Shown here: positions 35,292 through 47,235 of the stretch, in pieces
How positions within the stretch are numbered: the first letter of the stretch is position 1
How the letters are laid out: the number at the start of each line of letters is the position of its first letter
Source: Deltaproteobacteria bacterium
GTDB taxonomy: Bacteria; Myxococcota_A; Polyangia; Polyangiales; JADJMO01
Length of the DNA: 64,000 nucleotides
Assembly (NCBI GenBank): GCA_016182965.1
Contig: JACPFM010000014.1
Span: forward strand, 44,914 to 108,913
Reading direction: 5' to 3'
The notes under the pieces: model-generated
Database searches by the model: none
Seen by the model: the letters and a program-made list of their open reading frames with translations, nothing else
What the model was told of the DNA's origin: nothing
Position numbers and translations under genes: made by a program

Positions 35292-36488
35292 TCAGTGACC
35301 TCCCTTGCCCGCGTCATGCGACGGCGCGGGTGGGATGGCGAGCAGCTGCTCCTTCTGCTCGCGGAGGTGCCAGGGCAGCTCGGCGTAGACGTCGTCGAAG
35401 AGCGACTCGCGCGGAGGCGGCGGCAGCGGCTCGACGTCCTTGATCGCGGCGATGGCCTCGGCGTCGTGCTCGGCCTCGATCTCGGCGCGCAACGCGTCGC
35501 TGGCGAGGCCCTTGGCGACGAGCCAGCGGTGGAAGCGCTCGATCGGATCGCGGCGCTGCCAGCGCTCGACCTCCTCGCTGGAGCGGTAGCGCGTGGGATC
35601 GTCGGACGTGGAGTGCGCGCCGATGCGGTAGGTGACGCACTCGATGAACGTCGGCCCCTCGCCGCCGCGCGCGCGCTCGACGGCGGCGCGCACGGTCTCG
35701 TAGACGGCGAGGACGTCGTTGCCGTCGACGCGCAAAGGCCGGACGCCATACGCGTAGCCCTTCACGGCGATGGTCGCCGACGCGGTCTGCCGCGCGGTCG
35801 GGATGCTGATCGACCACCCGTTGTTCTGGCAGATGAGGACGCTCGGCGTCTGATGGACGCCGGCGAAGGTCATCGCGGCATGGAAATCGGGCTCGCTGGT
35901 CGCGCCGTCGCCCATGAACCCGAGCACGACCTCGTTGGATTTGCGGAGCTTGGCGGCCCACGCGGCGCCGACGGCCTGCGGGATCTGCGGGCCGATGACC
36001 GACGACCACGACACCTGGTGGACGGCCCGGCCGCTGCCGTGGGAGGGCATCTGCCGCCCCTTGAGCACGTCGCCGGAGTTGCCGAACGTCTGCGCGATGT
36101 ACGAGCGCAGCGGGAACCCGCGAACGAGCATGATCGCTTGCTCGCGGAGCGCGGGGAACACCCAGTCCTGCTGCTGCACCGCGAAGCCGCAGGCGATGGG
36201 CACCGCCTCCTGTCCCGTGCAGGCGCCGTAGAAGCCGACACGCCCCTGGCGCTGCAGCACGACCATGCGCGCGTCGAGGACCCGGATGCGCAAGAGCTCG
36301 CGGTACATGCGCAAGAGCAGCTCTGGCTCGGCGGTCGTCTCGATGCGCTGGAAGGGCACGTCGAGCTCGCCGAGCACCGACATCAATCCGAGCGCCGGAT
36401 CGACGGGGGTGCCTTCGGGACGTGCAGGCGAAGCGGGGGCGGGAGTCGCGGCCACGGGGGGCCGCAACGATAGCCCTGGACAGGTCAC
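35292..36488 (-). CDS. 2-oxo acid dehydrogenase E1 component alpha subunit (branched-chain type)
   Basis: 398 residues. Thiamine-diphosphate-dependent decarboxylating subunit. The ThDP motif is complete: GDGATSEPDFHAAMTFAG, then VLICQNNGWSIS. Also FYGACTGQEAVPIACGFA, LKGRQMPSHGSG and FIECVTYRIGAHSTSDDPTR, followed by YRSSEEVERWQRRDPIERF. The HSTSDDP and RSSEEVE wording fits branched-chain 2-oxo acid dehydrogenase better than pyruvate dehydrogenase. The N-terminal about 50 residues are an Ala/Pro-rich leader. The E1 beta, E2 and E3 genes are not in the window. The ATG at 36488 is the farthest start; a shorter one is possible. Confidence 0.88.
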   Translation of the reverse strand: MTCPGLSLRPPVAATPAPASPARPEGTPVDPALGLMSVLGELDVPFQRIETTAEPELLLRMYRELLRIRVLDARMVVLQRQGRVGFYGACTGQEAVPIACGFAVQQQDWVFPALREQAIMLVRGFPLRSYIAQTFGNSGDVLKGRQMPSHGSGRAVHQVSWSSVIGPQIPQAVGAAWAAKLRKSNEVVLGFMGDGATSEPDFHAAMTFAGVHQTPSVLICQNNGWSISIPTARQTASATIAVKGYAYGVRPLRVDGNDVLAVYETVRAAVERARGGEGPTFIECVTYRIGAHSTSDDPTRYRSSEEVERWQRRDPIERFHRWLVAKGLASDALRAEIEAEHDAEAIAAIKDVEPLPPPPRESLFDDVYAELPWHLREQKEQLLAIPPAPSHDAGKGGH

Positions 36489-36612
36489 GGAACCAAGCGA
36501 GACGCGTCGTCGGTTTGGAGCTTCTCGGCGCCGGCGCGTTCTTCGTGCTTGCGGATGGGTCGCGCGTCGTGCGCCCCGTCGAGGCGGCGGCGTCCGCTTT
36601 CTGCTTGCGGGT

Positions 36613-36746
36613 GGGTCGAAGGTCGAACGTCGAAGGTCGAAGGGCGCCTCTCCTGCTGCCTCGAACCCTCGACGTTTGGCGTTCGACCTGTGGGCTTCGA
36701 CGCGGTTCGTCTGGCCCTCGACCTTCGAGCTTCGACCCTGTCCGCA
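36613..36746. repeat. Family B inverted-repeat cassette in the 310-bp gap 36489-36798
   Basis: Left arm 36613-36645 (four GTCGAAG-type units, one with C for G). Right arm 36717-36746 (CTTCGAC and CTTCGAG units, then CCTGTCC). Degenerate right-type units (GTTCGACC, CTTCGACG) lie in the middle. It sits between two minus-strand genes; no gene is seen in the gap. Confidence 0.8.
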
Positions 36747-36798
36747 ACGGCGACGCGGCGCGTCCGCCCGCGATCGCGGCCGCCGCAGCGTCAGCCGG

Positions 36799-40185
<3,387 letters not shown>

Positions 40186-40644
40186 GAGGGCTGGGGGGTA
40201 GGCGCAAGACCCCCGCGCGTAAACAGGCATGTCCGGGGGACGAAATCGCGGGGCGATTCGCGCCGATGACGTCTCTCGGAACCGCAGCACGACGCGAACG
40301 TCCTTCGCGGTTGGCTAGCCTACATGAGTCAGCGAGAGACGCTCGGGTTCCGGCTGCCACCCGAAGCGGGGGATCGGGGGTGTGCCAACACCCCCGACGT
40401 GAGCCGCGGCGCCGCGCAGCGCGCCGCGAGGCGAACCGCTGGTGGGGGGTGTCGCCCGCCCCGCGCGCGCGTTCGACCGGGGGGAGCGGCAGCGGCGCTC
40501 CCCCTGACGTTGGGTCAAGAACTACATGCGCCGACGCAGGAGACCTCGGCCGTTTCGCGGCGGGTGCACGAACGATTTGGGTCCGATACACTCGGCGAGC
40601 CGCGCGCGATCGATCACGCGTCGCGGCACTTCTGGAGGGACGCG
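40186..40644. other. Intergenic region between divergent carB and a lipoprotein gene
   Basis: About 460 bp with no convincing gene. It holds two hairpins: GGGGGTGTGCCAACACCCCC at 40376-40395, and GGGGGAGCG pairing with CGCTCCCCC at 40480-40505. A ribosome-binding site (GGAGGGA, 40634-40640) serves the plus-strand gene. It must contain both promoters; I cannot place them with confidence. Confidence 0.5.
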
Positions 40645-41673
40645 ATGCTCGAGCGCTGGACAGGTCTCATGGGCGTGAGGGGTGGGGTTCTCGTGGCGCT
40701 GGGGCTCGCGCTCGCGGTGCCCACCGCAGGCTGCAAGAAGAAGGCGGAGGACTCCGAGAAGGACGAGAAGGCTTCGAAGAAGAAGTCCTCCGACGACGAG
40801 GAGACCGAGAAGGACTCCAAGAAGAAGAAGAAGTCCTCCGACGACGAGGAGGACGACAAGGACACGAAGAAGAAGACGAAGAAGGCGTCCGACGACGAGG
40901 ACGACAGCAAGACGGCCAAGAAGGTCAAGGCGCCGAAGAACGTCGACGACGACGACGATGACGACGACGACGACGACGACGACAAGAACACCAAGAAGAA
41001 GATCAAGAGCCTGAAGCCCTCCAAGGGCGACGTCGACATCGTCGGCAGCTGGACGCTCAGCGGGAAGAACGACGCCGGCAAGAAGTACAAGGGCACGTCG
41101 AAGATCACGAAGATCGGCGGCTCGATGTTCAAGGCGACTTGGACCATCGGCGGCGAGAAGCAGGAGGGCATCATCTTCAAGGACGGCAACGTCCTCTCGT
41201 GCGGCTGGTCGCCGAAGAAGGACCTCGGCGTCATCGCCTACCTCGTCAAGCCGGGCATGCTCGACGGCGTGTGGTTCGAGGAGCAGCACACCTCGCTCGG
41301 CAACGAGATCCTCAAGGGACCGGCCAACAAGGACGCGCTCAGCGGCCTCTACACGATCAGCAAGGGCGAGACGCCCGGCGACAAGAAGAAGTACAGCGGC
41401 ACCGTCGACATCACCATCTACAAGTCCGGCGTCTACAAGCTGACCTGGAAGATGGGCGGCCAGACGATGAAGGGCCTCGGCCTCCGCTCGCACCACTTCC
41501 CGGGCAGCGACACCGACGTCCTCTCGGCCGGCTTCAACGACGGCGGCGACGCGGGCGTGATGCAGTACATCATCTACAGCGACGGCACGACGATGACCGG
41601 GCACTGGGCGCTCCCGGCGAAGGGGGGCGGCGAGCCCGGCTGGGGCAAGGAGACGATGGTCAAGAAGGACTGA
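40645..41673 (+). CDS. Lipoprotein with Lys/Asp-rich stalk and two tandem beta domains
   Basis: 342 residues from the ATG at 40645, chosen for its ribosome-binding site GGAGGGA. The lipobox ends TAGC. Residues about 30-120 are almost only Lys, Asp, Glu and Ser, with a 13-Asp run encoded by GAC/GAT codons. Two repeats of about 95-100 residues follow: GSWTLSGKNDAGKKYKGTSK to VWFEEQHT, and GLYTISKGETPGDKKKYSGT to GHWALPAK. Each has a paired W-KATWTIGG / YKLTWKMGG strand and a Gly-rich V/IAYL, MQYII turn. This looks like an internal duplication. Function is unknown; a charged stalk holding the domains off the membrane is inferred. Confidence 0.72.
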   Translation: MLERWTGLMGVRGGVLVALGLALAVPTAGCKKKAEDSEKDEKASKKKSSDDEETEKDSKKKKKSSDDEEDDKDTKKKTKKASDDEDDSKTAKKVKAPKNVDDDDDDDDDDDDDKNTKKKIKSLKPSKGDVDIVGSWTLSGKNDAGKKYKGTSKITKIGGSMFKATWTIGGEKQEGIIFKDGNVLSCGWSPKKDLGVIAYLVKPGMLDGVWFEEQHTSLGNEILKGPANKDALSGLYTISKGETPGDKKKYSGTVDITIYKSGVYKLTWKMGGQTMKGLGLRSHHFPGSDTDVLSAGFNDGGDAGVMQYIIYSDGTTMTGHWALPAKGGGEPGWGKETMVKKD

Positions 41674-41682
41674 TCGTCCGAG

Positions 41683-41718
41683 GAGAGTCCCCCCGGCCTG
41701 AGGGCCGGGGGCTCTCTT
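41683..41718 (+). terminator. Rho-independent terminator after the stalk lipoprotein
   Basis: GAGAGTCCCCCCGGCC pairs with GGCCGGGGGCTCTC across a TGAG loop, with one or two bulged bases, and runs into TTTC. It begins 10 bp after the stop codon. Confidence 0.75.
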
Positions 41719-41726
41719 TCCCCGCT

Positions 41727-41752
41727 TCGTCTTTCGACCTTCGACCTACGAA
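41727..41752. repeat. Short family B right-type tract
   Basis: Two to three CTTCGAC units without an obvious left partner nearby; possibly a decayed cassette. It is 13 bp before the next ATG. Confidence 0.65.
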
Positions 41753-41764
41753 GACACAGCCTCC

Positions 41765-42181
41765 ATGCGCATCGGAGCCGTCGCCGTCGCCGCGCTGATC
41801 GGCGCGTGCTCGCGTGCGCCGGCCGACGCCACGCCCGAGGGCGCGCTCGACGGCTTCCTCCAGGCCTGCGAGGACGCGCCGCACGATCCCGCGGCGGCGG
41901 CGCGCGCCTATGCGCTGCTCGCGCCCGCGAGCCGGCGCGCTCTCGAGCTACGGGCGCAGCGCGCGACCGCCGTCACCGGGCGGCCGGTCGCCCCCGAGCA
42001 GATGTTGGTGCCTGGCTTCACGCCGCTCCGCTTCGAGATCAGCAAGACGACGACGACGATCGCGCCCGACGGTGCTCGCGCGACCGTCGACGTGTTCGGC
42101 CCCGATCCGGCGGCCCAGCACGCGAAGGTCCCGCTCGAGCGCGAAGGCGGCAGCTGGCGCGTCGTCGTCCCGATCCCGTGA
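41765..42181 (+). CDS. Small lipoprotein of unknown function
   Basis: 138 residues. Signal peptide MRIGAVAVAALIGAC with lipobox IGAC. The mature part starts SRAPADATPEGALDGFLQAC and has a helix-rich first half, then two to three strands (PLRFEISKTTTTIAPDG, ATVDVFGPD) ending WRVVVPIP. The layout resembles small NTF2/DUF4878-type lipoproteins. No catalytic residues are evident. Confidence 0.65.
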   Translation: MRIGAVAVAALIGACSRAPADATPEGALDGFLQACEDAPHDPAAAARAYALLAPASRRALELRAQRATAVTGRPVAPEQMLVPGFTPLRFEISKTTTTIAPDGARATVDVFGPDPAAQHAKVPLEREGGSWRVVVPIP

Positions 42182-42193
42182 TCACGCCACTCT

Positions 42194-42385
42194 AGATGCG
42201 TTCCTCGAGAGAGGGCCGGGACCGCCTTCGGCGGTCCCGAGAATTGCCCTCACCCAACCCTCTCCCGGAGGGAGAGGGCCGAGAACTGCGGGCATTTCTC
42301 GCTCCCTCTACCTCTGGGAGAGGGGCGGGGTGAGGGCAAAGGTCTCAGCGAAGCACTCCGGTTTCAGGAGCCCGCGTCAGGTTCC
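42194..42385. repeat. Dispersed ~190-bp structured element, copy 1
   Basis: Matches the reverse complement of 63805-63995 almost base for base. It carries hairpins GGGACCGCC/GGCGGTCCC (42218-42238) and CCCTCTCCC/GGGAGAGGG (about 42258-42278), and an outer pair TTGCCCTCACCC/GGGGTGAGGGCAA (42244-42340). It fills the gap between a plus-strand lipoprotein gene and the end of the acyl-CoA dehydrogenase gene. Confidence 0.9.
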
Positions 42386-42404
42386 ACCTAGCCGACGAGG
42401 AGCG

Positions 42405-44120
42405 TCAGGGCGCTTCGAACGGATAGCCGCCGTCCGCGTACGAGCGCTGCGCGATCGCCTTGAGCAGCTCGTCGTCATTGCGCTCGAACGCGCGCACGTT
42501 GGCGGCGATGCGGTCGGAGGCGTGGCCGGCGAACGCCGTGGTCAGCTCGATCTCGCGACGCGCGCCGTCCTCACCCTTCTTCTCGATGGCGCGCGAGGTG
42601 CGCGAGAGGCAGGCGGCCAGCGCGTAGAGATCGATCGCGAGATCGGCCACCCGGCGCTGCGTGAACTGCATCTCGGCGATCTCCTTGCCGTGCTTGCGCA
42701 AGACCTTCTCGACGTTGCGCGCCAGCTCGACCGTCGCCTCCTCGAAGAGCACCGTCTCCTTGTTGAGGAGCGGGTGTACGCGGTGCAGGCGCTCGCGCCC
42801 GAGCGCCGAGCGCGCCTTGCGCAGCGCGAAGTCCGACAGCAGGCCGAAGCCCTTGATCGGCTCGCGCATCGCGCGGGTCACGTCGGTGATCTCGCGCCCC
42901 GGCCCCTGCATGCCGGCGAGCGCGACGAAGCAGCGCAGCGTCTCGTTGGTGCCCTCGAACACCATGTGCACGCGGGCGTCGCGCAGCAGGCGCTCCCACG
43001 GGTGATCGGCCATGTACCCGAGGCCGCCGGCGATCTGCGCCGCCTCGTTGGCGACGCGCCAGGCGGTCTCGCTGCCGAGCACCTTGCAGATCGCGCTCTC
43101 GATCGACCACTCGGCGGTCCCGCCGTCGATCAAGCCGGCCGTCGCGTACAGCGCGCTCTCCAGCGCGAACGTGTCGACCATCATCCGGGCGATCTTGTCC
43201 TTGATGAGGCCGAACCCTCCGATGGCGCGGCCGAAGGCGCGCCGCTCGGCCGCGCGCGCGACCGACATCGAGACCAGCCGCTTGCAAAGGCCGACGCACT
43301 GCGCAGCCAGCGCCACGCGTCCGCCGTCGAGCACCTGGGTGGCCACCTTGAATCCACGCCCGACCTCGCCGAGCACGTTGCCGGACGGCACCCGCGCCGC
43401 CTCGAGTCGCACCGACGTCGTCGCGGAGCCGCGCACGCCGAGCGTCGGCCATGGCTCGGACGAGATCACGCCGTGGCCACGCTCGACGAGGAACGCGGTG
43501 ATCCGGGGCTTCACCCCCTCCTCGGCCGGGGAGGTGCGCGCGAAGACGGTGAACACGTCGGCGGTGGCGCCGTTGGTGACCCACAGCTTGGAGCCGTCGA
43601 CGATCCAGCCCTCGCCCTCGGGCGAGCGCTCGGCGCGCGTTTGGATGGCGGCGGCGTCGGTGCCCGCGGTCGCCTCGGTGAGCGCGAAGCCCGCCAGCCA
43701 CTCGCCGGCGGCGAGCCGGGGGAGGTACTTGCGCTTCTGCGTGTCGGTGCCGAAGAAGAGCAGCGCGTCGAGGCCAATCGACTGGTGGGCCGCGACGGTC
43801 AGCGCGATCGACGAGTCGACGGTGGCGAGCTCCTGGATGACGCGCGCGGCGCCCGCGCGGCCGAGCCCGAGCCCGCCGTGCTCGCGCGGGACGGTGGCCC
43901 CGAACACGCCGATCTCGCGGAGGGTGCGCAGATCGTCCTCGGCGATGCGCCCCTCGCGATCGATGGCGGCAGAGTCGACGCGCTCGCCGAAGCGGCGGAC
44001 GGCGCCCACGATGCGCTCGATGGCGTCGCGCCCCTCGGGCTGCGGCTCGGGCCAGGGCGAGACGAGCTCCTCCGCGATGACGCCGTGGAAGAGGGATTTC
44101 ATGAAGGACTGTTCGGGCAT
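42405..44120 (-). CDS. Acyl-CoA dehydrogenase (very-long-chain/ACAD9-like)
   Basis: 571 residues. FAD-dependent first step of fatty acyl-CoA beta-oxidation. REHGGLGLGRAGAARVIQEL, FALTEATAGTDAAAIQT and KLWVTNGATADVFTVFAR line the FAD/substrate site; FGRAIGGFGLIKDKIARMMV, IAGGLGYMADHPWERLLRDA and HMVFEGTNETLRCFVAL follow, the last with the catalytic-type Glu. A C-terminal extension of about 150 residues (EEATVELARNVEKVLRKHGK) is typical of VLCAD/ACAD9 rather than the 380-residue short-chain enzymes. It is downstream of the PgpH-like gene by 27 bp. Confidence 0.9.
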   Translation of the reverse strand: MPEQSFMKSLFHGVIAEELVSPWPEPQPEGRDAIERIVGAVRRFGERVDSAAIDREGRIAEDDLRTLREIGVFGATVPREHGGLGLGRAGAARVIQELATVDSSIALTVAAHQSIGLDALLFFGTDTQKRKYLPRLAAGEWLAGFALTEATAGTDAAAIQTRAERSPEGEGWIVDGSKLWVTNGATADVFTVFARTSPAEEGVKPRITAFLVERGHGVISSEPWPTLGVRGSATTSVRLEAARVPSGNVLGEVGRGFKVATQVLDGGRVALAAQCVGLCKRLVSMSVARAAERRAFGRAIGGFGLIKDKIARMMVDTFALESALYATAGLIDGGTAEWSIESAICKVLGSETAWRVANEAAQIAGGLGYMADHPWERLLRDARVHMVFEGTNETLRCFVALAGMQGPGREITDVTRAMREPIKGFGLLSDFALRKARSALGRERLHRVHPLLNKETVLFEEATVELARNVEKVLRKHGKEIAEMQFTQRRVADLAIDLYALAACLSRTSRAIEKKGEDGARREIELTTAFAGHASDRIAANVRAFERNDDELLKAIAQRSYADGGYPFEAP

Positions 44121-44147
44121 CGGACGCTCGGCGGTCGAGGGTGTCGG

Positions 44148-45815
44148 CTACTTCTCGGGACGGGTCGGCAGGCGGACGATGTTGGTCGCGGCGGCGGGGT
44201 CGACCTCGCGCGCCTCACGTTGCCATGGGTACTTGATGCGCGAGTGGTACATGTTCACCAGCGTGTCGGCCATGCGCAGGGTGAGCTGGCGGAGGTCCTG
44301 CGCGTCGAGCCCGCACTCGTCGAGCTGACCGGCCTTCAGCTTCGTGAAGAGCACGCGCTGGATCATCTCTTCGAACTTCTTGCGATCGGGCGGGTCGATG
44401 GTGCGCGAGGCGGCCTCGATGGAGTCGACCAGCATGAGGATCGCGGTCTCCTTCGTCTGGGGCTTCATCCCTGGGTAGCGGAAGTGATCCTCGCCGAGGC
44501 CCTTCGGGTTCCCCTGCTCGAGGCACTTGTGCCAGAAGTACTCGACCACCTGCGTGCCGTGGTGGGTGTAGGCGAACTCCACCACCGGCTCGGGGACGCC
44601 GCCGTCGCGGAGGATCTTCGTGCCCTGCACCACGTGGGCCATGATCGCATCGGCGGAGACGTCGGGCTCGAGCTCTTCGTGCGGCGAGCGCTCGCCGGGC
44701 GAGAGGTTCTCGACGAAGTACTTCGGCTGAATCGTCTTGCCGAGGTCGTGGTAGTAGGCGCCGCAGCGGGTGAGCAGCGCGTCGGCGCCGATCGAGCTGG
44801 CCGCCGCCTCGGCGAGGTTCGCCATCGCGCGGCAGTGCTCCCACGAGCCCGGCGCCTCGCGCGCCATCTTCTGCAGGAGCGGCTGCTCGAGATCGGTCAG
44901 ATCGAGGAGGCGATCGCGCCCCACCGCGCCGAGCAGGCGCTCGGCCGGCTCGCGCAGGAGCACCGCCAGCGCGCCCGCGAGCACGCCGCCGCCGAGGCAG
45001 GCGATGATCGCCGAGTCGCTGCCGCGCCGCAGATCGGCCCAAACGGCGAGGCTCCCGTCGAGGCCGAGGGTCGTCGCGAGCCACACCACGAGCCCCGCGA
45101 AGGACGCGAGCGTGCCGGCGACGAGCATCTGCCGCGGGTGCTTGCGATCGCGGAAGGCGAGCGACGACGCCATGCCGCGCGTCAGCAGCACGATCAGGAG
45201 CAGCACGTCGAAGCGCAGCAGGCTCGCGGCGAAGAACCCGAGCACCACGTTGATGATGAAGGCGGTGCGACGATCGAGGTACAGGCACGCCCACAGCGGC
45301 ACGGTGGACATCGGCAGCCAGTACTCGGGCAGCGCCGTGAACAGGAGCAGCGCCTTGGCGAGAACCAGCAGGGCGAGCATGGTGGCGAACACGCCGAGCT
45401 GCGTGCGGAGCAACCGCGCCGTGCTCGGCCCGTAGCGGCGCAGGAACGTGCCGACGAGCGCCGAGAGCGTGAAGGAGACCAGCGCGATGCCAGACACCCG
45501 CAGCGCCGAGGCGCCGCCGCGAGCGGCCTCGTAGCCGACGGCGATGCGGTGCGCCTCGACGTCCTCGCGCAGCACGGTGCCGCGGGGGACGATCACGCGT
45601 CGGTACTCGACCCGCGCGCGGGTGACGTCGTCGAGCGACTGCAGCAGCTGCGGCGAGTAGGGGACGCGGATGGTGTAGGCGGCGGCGTCGCCGAACCGCG
45701 GCGGGCCGCGGCGCACGAGGAGATCCGCGCTCCAGAACAGCGTGAACAGCGCCGCGAATACGACGCTGAGGATGGTCCCGGCGACCGCTCCTCCAAACAG
45801 TCGCGTCCGGAGCAC
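44148..45815 (-). CDS. Membrane HD-domain phosphodiesterase, PgpH-like
   Basis: 555 residues. A first membrane segment (about 5-30), a short outer region, then a 7TM-like block (about 105-300, with FIINVVLGFFAASLLRFDVL). The cytoplasmic HD domain comes next: GSWEHCRAMANLAEAAASSI, YYHDLGKTIQPKYFVEN, AIMAHVVQGTKI and YTHHGTQVVEYFW, the metal-binding His/Asp set. Relatives hydrolyse cyclic di-AMP. The outer region is shorter than in Firmicute PgpH. Substrate is inferred from family only. Confidence 0.87.
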   Translation of the reverse strand: MLRTRLFGGAVAGTILSVVFAALFTLFWSADLLVRRGPPRFGDAAAYTIRVPYSPQLLQSLDDVTRARVEYRRVIVPRGTVLREDVEAHRIAVGYEAARGGASALRVSGIALVSFTLSALVGTFLRRYGPSTARLLRTQLGVFATMLALLVLAKALLLFTALPEYWLPMSTVPLWACLYLDRRTAFIINVVLGFFAASLLRFDVLLLIVLLTRGMASSLAFRDRKHPRQMLVAGTLASFAGLVVWLATTLGLDGSLAVWADLRRGSDSAIIACLGGGVLAGALAVLLREPAERLLGAVGRDRLLDLTDLEQPLLQKMAREAPGSWEHCRAMANLAEAAASSIGADALLTRCGAYYHDLGKTIQPKYFVENLSPGERSPHEELEPDVSADAIMAHVVQGTKILRDGGVPEPVVEFAYTHHGTQVVEYFWHKCLEQGNPKGLGEDHFRYPGMKPQTKETAILMLVDSIEAASRTIDPPDRKKFEEMIQRVLFTKLKAGQLDECGLDAQDLRQLTLRMADTLVNMYHSRIKYPWQREAREVDPAAATNIVRLPTRPEK

Positions 45816-45902
45816 GGGGCCTGATTACCACATGCCGCGGGGCGAATCCGCCTCCTCGGCTGGACCGAGACGGCGAGGCCGCGAGGCGGCGCGACCGGCC
45901 GC

Positions 45903-47084
45903 TCAGCCCCTGGCGCAGAAGCCTTCGTAGTCGATGTAGCCGTTGATCGTCGGGTTCGGGCCGCACGCGGGGCAGCGCGGATCGCGGCGCACCTTCAGCT
46001 CGCGGAACTTCATGTTCATCGAGTCGTAGGTGAGCAGGCGGCCGACGAGCAGGCTGCCCTTGCCGAGCAGCAGCTTGATGGCCTCGGTCGCCTGAACGAC
46101 GCCCACCGCGCCCGGCAGGATGCCGAGCACGCCGGCCTCCTGGCACGACGGGGCGAGGTGGGGCGGGGGCGGCTCGGGGTACATGCACCGGTAGCAGGGG
46201 CCCTCGAACGGCTTGAACGTGGTGACCTGGCCGTCGAAGCGGAAGATCGAGCCGTGGACCACCGGGATCTCGTGCAGGAGCGACGCGTCGTTGACGAGGT
46301 AGCGCGTCGGGAAGTTGTCGCAGCCGTCGACGATGACCTGCCACGGGCCGCCGTGGCCTTCGCCGGAGAGGATCCGGTCGGCGTTCTCGCTGGTGAGGCG
46401 CTCCTTATACGAGACGACCTTCACGTCGGGGTTGAGGTCGGCGAGCGCCTTCGCCGCGCTCTCGACCTTCGGCATGCCGAGGCGGCTCGTGGCGTGGAGG
46501 ATCTGCCGCTGGAGGTTCGACGCGTCGACGGTGTCGGCGTCGACCAGGCCGATGGTGCCGACGCCGGCGGCCGCGAGGTACAGCGCCGCCGGCGAGCCGA
46601 GGCCACCGGCGCCGAGCAGCAGCACGCGGGACTTCAGGAGCCTCGCCTGACCGTGCTCGCCGACCTCCGGGAGCAACAGATGACGACCGTACCGATCGCG
46701 CTGGGCGTCGGTCAGCTGCGGCGGGGTCTCCATCGGGTAGCCGAGGTCCTTCCACCGCACGAAGCCGGGGTTGGCCGACTCGACGTTGGAGTAACCGAGC
46801 TCCGCGAGCGTCTTGGCCGCGAGCGCGCTGCGCGTGCCGCCGGCGCAGTACAGGACGATCGGCGCGCTCTTGTCGGGGAGCTTCTGCTCGACCTGGATCT
46901 CGAGGAAGCCGCGCGGGATGGAGAGCGCGCCGGGGATGAACCCCGCGCGGAACTCCTCCTTCTCGCGGACGTCGACCAGGGTCATCGGCGCCTTGCGCTC
47001 GATGCGCCGCTTCAGCTCCTCGAGCGAGACTTCGCGGATGGACTTGCGGATTCCGGCGATGAGGTCGGCGTAGGTCTGAGCCAT
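45903..47084 (-). CDS. Rhodanese-ThiF/MoeB fusion adenylyltransferase
   Basis: 393 residues. The N-terminal rhodanese domain (about 18-115) has the active Cys in VLYCAGGTRSALAA. The E1-like domain (about 125-393) has RYGRHLLLPEVGEHGQARLL, the nucleotide loop LLLGAGGLGSPAALYLAAAG, LVDADTVDASNLQRQ, DGCDNFPTRYLVND, and Zn Cys pairs PCYRCMYP and CPACGP. It activates a ubiquitin-like sulphur carrier for molybdopterin, thiamin or cysteine synthesis. The domain order is the reverse of the common MoeZ type, which has rhodanese at the C-terminus. Confidence 0.9.
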   Translation of the reverse strand: MAQTYADLIAGIRKSIREVSLEELKRRIERKAPMTLVDVREKEEFRAGFIPGALSIPRGFLEIQVEQKLPDKSAPIVLYCAGGTRSALAAKTLAELGYSNVESANPGFVRWKDLGYPMETPPQLTDAQRDRYGRHLLLPEVGEHGQARLLKSRVLLLGAGGLGSPAALYLAAAGVGTIGLVDADTVDASNLQRQILHATSRLGMPKVESAAKALADLNPDVKVVSYKERLTSENADRILSGEGHGGPWQVIVDGCDNFPTRYLVNDASLLHEIPVVHGSIFRFDGQVTTFKPFEGPCYRCMYPEPPPPHLAPSCQEAGVLGILPGAVGVVQATEAIKLLLGKGSLLVGRLLTYDSMNMKFRELKVRRDPRCPACGPNPTINGYIDYEGFCARG

Positions 47085-47235
47085 TGCGTGAAGGGATGTC
47101 TACTATAGTGAACGGGTTACGTCGAGCGCGGCGGGGCAGCACGGACGCGTCGCGAGCGGCACGAGCGGCACGAGACATCCACGGATGAGGTCGGCGCGGC
47201 AGGCGAGGGCGCCCGCGCCGCGATCGCCTGCGGGA

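Noticed and set aside
42194..42385. Insertion sequence
   Set aside because: No transposase frame inside the 190-bp element; better described as a small non-autonomous repeat.
41814..45824. Open frame of 1336 codons across the acyl-CoA dehydrogenase and PgpH-like genes
   Set aside because: Shadow; crosses a repeat element and two real genes in the other direction.
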